Assembly: GCF_001458395.1 (NCBI RefSeq)
Contig: NZ_CYSR01000010.1
Span: forward strand, 1-64,000
Reading direction: 5' to 3'
DNA: 64,000 bases
From: Leisingera aquaemixtae
GTDB taxonomy: Bacteria; Pseudomonadota; Alphaproteobacteria; Rhodobacterales; Rhodobacteraceae
Part shown: positions 62,001-64,000 of the stretch, piece after piece
How positions within the stretch are numbered: the stretch's first letter is position 1
Layout of the letters: every line of letters begins with the position of its first letter
Translations under genes and position numbers: made by a program
Notes under the pieces: generated by a model
What the model was told of the DNA's origin: nothing
What the model saw: the letters and a program-made list of their open reading frames with translations, nothing else
The model's database searches: none

Positions 62001-63185
62001 ATGTTCGAAACCCTGAAACCCCAGCCCGCCGATAAGATCCTGATGCTGATGCAGATGTATCGCGACGACCCGCGCGCGGACAAGATCGACCTGGGTGTCG
62101 GCGTCTACAAGAACGCCGAGGGCGTCACCCCGGTAATGCGCGCCATAAAGGCGGCGGAGCACAAGCTGTGGGAAGAGCAGACCACCAAGTCCTATGTCGG
62201 CCTGGCGGGCGATCCGGCCTACTCGGACGCGATGATCAAGCTGATCCTGGGCGATGCGGTTGCGCGTGAAAACATCGCGGCGGCAGCCACCCCCGGCGGC
62301 ACCGGCGCGGTGCGCCAGGCGTTCGAGCTGATCCAGATGGCCAATCCCAAGGCCCGCGTCTTTGTGTCGGACCCAACCTGGCCGAACCATGTGTCGATCC
62401 TGAACTACGTCGGCATTGAAACCGTGGTCTACCGGTACTTCGACCGCGACACCCGCGGCGTGAACTTCGACGGCATGATGGAAGACCTGAAGGGCGCTGA
62501 GAAGGGCGACGTGGTGCTGCTGCACGGCTGCTGCCACAACCCGACCGGCGCCAACCTGAACGAGGTGCAGTGGAAAGAGGTCATCGCGCTCTTGAATGCG
62601 CGCGGCCTGATCCCGATGATCGACATTGCCTATCAGGGTTTTGGCGACGGTCTGGAAGAAGACGCGGTGGGCGTGCGCCTGGTTGCCTCCAGCTGCCCCG
62701 AGGTGCTGATTGCGGCCAGCTGCTCCAAGAACTTCGGTATCTACCGCGAGCGCACCGGCCTGTTGATGGCGGTCTCCAACGACGCTTCCGCGCAGGCGCT
62801 GAACCAGGGCACCCTGGCGTTCCTGAACCGGCAGAACTACTCCTTCCCGCCGGACCACGGCGCGCGTCTGGTGACCATGATCCTGAACGACGACGCCCTG
62901 CGCGCCGACTGGGCAGCAGAGCTGGAAGAGGTGCGCCTGGGCATGCTGGGCCTGCGCCAGAAACTGGCGAACGAGCTGCAGCGGCTGACCGGGTCCGACC
63001 GGTTCAGCTTCATCGCCCAGCACCGCGGCATGTTCTCGCTGTTGGGCACCACGCCGGAGCTGGTCGAGAAGATGCGGGTGGACAACGGCATCTACATGGT
63101 GGGCGACAGCCGCCTGAACATTGCAGGCCTCAACGCGCAGACCGTGCCGGTGCTGGCCAAGGCGATTGTCGACGCCGGCGTTTAA
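62001..63185 (+). CDS. Aspartate/aromatic amino acid aminotransferase (class I, TyrB/AspC type)
   Basis: 394 aa. Starts MFETLKPQPADKILMLMQMY; PLP lysine K243 in SCSKNFGIYRERTG; GGTGAVRQAFELI and CHNPTGANL are family motifs. Transfers amino groups between aspartate or aromatic amino acids and 2-oxoglutarate. 3 bp after sseA, so cotranscribed; cysteine transamination would supply SseA's substrate. Hairpin at 63204-63229 after the stop. Confidence 0.92.
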   Translation: MFETLKPQPADKILMLMQMYRDDPRADKIDLGVGVYKNAEGVTPVMRAIKAAEHKLWEEQTTKSYVGLAGDPAYSDAMIKLILGDAVARENIAAAATPGGTGAVRQAFELIQMANPKARVFVSDPTWPNHVSILNYVGIETVVYRYFDRDTRGVNFDGMMEDLKGAEKGDVVLLHGCCHNPTGANLNEVQWKEVIALLNARGLIPMIDIAYQGFGDGLEEDAVGVRLVASSCPEVLIAASCSKNFGIYRERTGLLMAVSNDASAQALNQGTLAFLNRQNYSFPPDHGARLVTMILNDDALRADWAAELEEVRLGMLGLRQKLANELQRLTGSDRFSFIAQHRGMFSLLGTTPELVEKMRVDNGIYMVGDSRLNIAGLNAQTVPVLAKAIVDAGV

Positions 63186-63259
63186 GCCTCAGGTCGCTAA
63201 CCACGGGTTGCGCCTTGTGGCGCAGCCCGCGTGCTGGCTGCACTCTCCGGCGGGGCGGA

Positions 63260-64000
63260 TTACTTCCAGTCCACATCCTGCCGGCCAATCAAGGTGAATA
63301 GTTTTTGGTTGGGCTTGGCATAGATTCCGGCGATTTGCTTCAAGACATTCTCGTCCGGAACGTATTTTTTCAGCGGTGGCCCCCTTAGGATCTTTGAGGC
63401 GAACCGCGCGCCCCGCTTGAGCGATTTCACATTCGGGAACGGATTGAGGTAGTTCAGATAGGCCTGCGAGACCCGGATGGGGTCAAAGGGATTAACCTCC
63501 TTTCCGGGGTCCATCTCCGGATGTCCGGGATCAATGTCCAGAAACCGGCAGATTTCCATTAAAGTTTTATCCGCAGCACCTTTGATGTCGGTTTCGGTAA
63601 TGATCACTTTCAAGCGGCTGCGGTCAAACAGCTGGTAATAGGCCTCGAGGTGTTTCGCATATAGCCCCATGTCGATCAGGCCGTATTTGTCACCCAGATG
63701 CGCCTTGCGGCCAAAGACAACATCTTCCAAGTCCCAATACGGTGAAAACTGCCCGCTTCTGCGGTAATGGTTGAAAGCCGAAACCAAGCGGTCTACCGGG
63801 TCGCGCAGCACAAAGATCAGCTTGACGTCCGGTAGCAGGCGATGAATGGCCTTGTGGATATCCGGAAGATGGGTGCCAAAGCGGCTTTTGTGGGGGGCCG
63901 GTGTAATCCACATGTAGTTGGGAGTTTTTTCGCCAATCGCACGCCGCCCTTTCCCAGGATCGAACTTCCCGCAGTACCAGTCAAAGCCGCGAGCGTAGTT
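63260..64000 (-). CDS. Sulfotransferase domain protein, 5'-truncated by window end
   Basis: The minus-strand frame runs without a stop to base 64000. An ATG at 63913 is internal: before it the frame reads GFDWYCGKFDP and GEKTPNYM, typical of the early part of PAPS-dependent sulfotransferases. The 3'-phosphate motif is FVLRDPVDRLVSAFNHY. C-terminal region has LMEICRFLDID. The catalytic N-terminal loop is outside the window. A/T content is higher than in neighbouring genes. Confidence 0.85.
   Translation of the reverse strand, partial: NYARGFDWYCGKFDPGKGRRAIGEKTPNYMWITPAPHKSRFGTHLPDIHKAIHRLLPDVKLIFVLRDPVDRLVSAFNHYRRSGQFSPYWDLEDVVFGRKAHLGDKYGLIDMGLYAKHLEAYYQLFDRSRLKVIITETDIKGAADKTLMEICRFLDIDPGHPEMDPGKEVNPFDPIRVSQAYLNYLNPFPNVKSLKRGARFASKILRGPPLKKYVPDENVLKQIAGIYAKPNQKLFTLIGRQDVDWK

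Overview
The window reads as a high-G+C alphaproteobacterial chromosome, most likely a marine Rhodobacterales (Roseobacter-group, Leisingera/Phaeobacter/Ruegeria-like). The reasons are protein styles and gene neighbourhoods: pssA-pmtA for phosphatidylcholine, a DUF1523-type membrane protein, glycine betaine demethylase genes, creatinase, a DUF599 protein, and leuB/leuD separated by a secreted nuclease and a membrane protein. This is an inference from gene content; no database was searched. No insertion sequence, prophage, CRISPR array or plasmid origin was seen. Most long ORFs opposite real genes are G+C-driven shadows and were left out.

Layout. 1-3.6 kb: a copper/redox group (multicopper oxidase, a cupredoxin-CusF fusion broken by one amber codon, an ABC membrane half without ATPase, cytochrome c). 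3.7-8.1 kb: a GDSL hydrolase with RTX repeats, then a MocR-type regulator divergent from an MFS exporter. 8.4-15.0 kb: a complete peptide/opine-type ABC importer (binding protein, two permeases, two ATPases) closed by a LysR regulator. 15.1-21.0 kb: tRNA-Pro(CGG) and the leucine genes leuB, leuD, leuC, with an exonuclease-family protein and a membrane protein between leuB and leuD and a leucine-rich mini-ORF ahead of leuC. 21.2-24.8 kb: MscS channel, rsfS, rlmH and two small envelope proteins. 24.9-28.8 kb: glcDEF glycolate oxidase. 28.9-31.8 kb: a tandem pair of trypsin-like proteases, a heat-shock sHSP and a globin. 31.8-35.7 kb: succinate-semialdehyde dehydrogenase, a formamidase-like hydrolase and creatinase. 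36.0-37.4 kb: pssA-pmtA.

37.5-45.0 kb is an apparent eight-gene operon of almost entirely undescribed proteins: coiled coil, AAA+ ATPase, two large unknown proteins, three small membrane proteins and one exported protein. A terminator and a perfect 12-bp-arm palindrome precede it and a terminator closes it. Two of its small genes are clearly A+T-richer than their neighbours. This is the best candidate for an undescribed system.

45.1-49.1 kb: a TetR/DHFR-like operon with its own operator, then a cobalamin riboswitch with a visible anti-Shine-Dalgarno platform in front of gbcAB, an unusual regulatory pairing. 49.2-53.3 kb: MATE exporter, a GT14-like glycosyltransferase and a carbohydrate sulfotransferase. 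53.7-58.5 kb: ilvD, a BenE-like transporter divergent from an XRE-cupin regulator with twin operators, and a DMT exporter. 58.5-64 kb: smpB, an unknown protein behind a 9-bp-arm palindrome, an exported leucine-rich-repeat protein, 3-mercaptopyruvate sulfurtransferase, an aromatic aminotransferase, and a sulfotransferase cut by the window end.

A 22-24 bp dispersed intergenic element (GAGTATTT-N3/4-GAAAGATGAA) occurs five times, on both strands, near gene ends.
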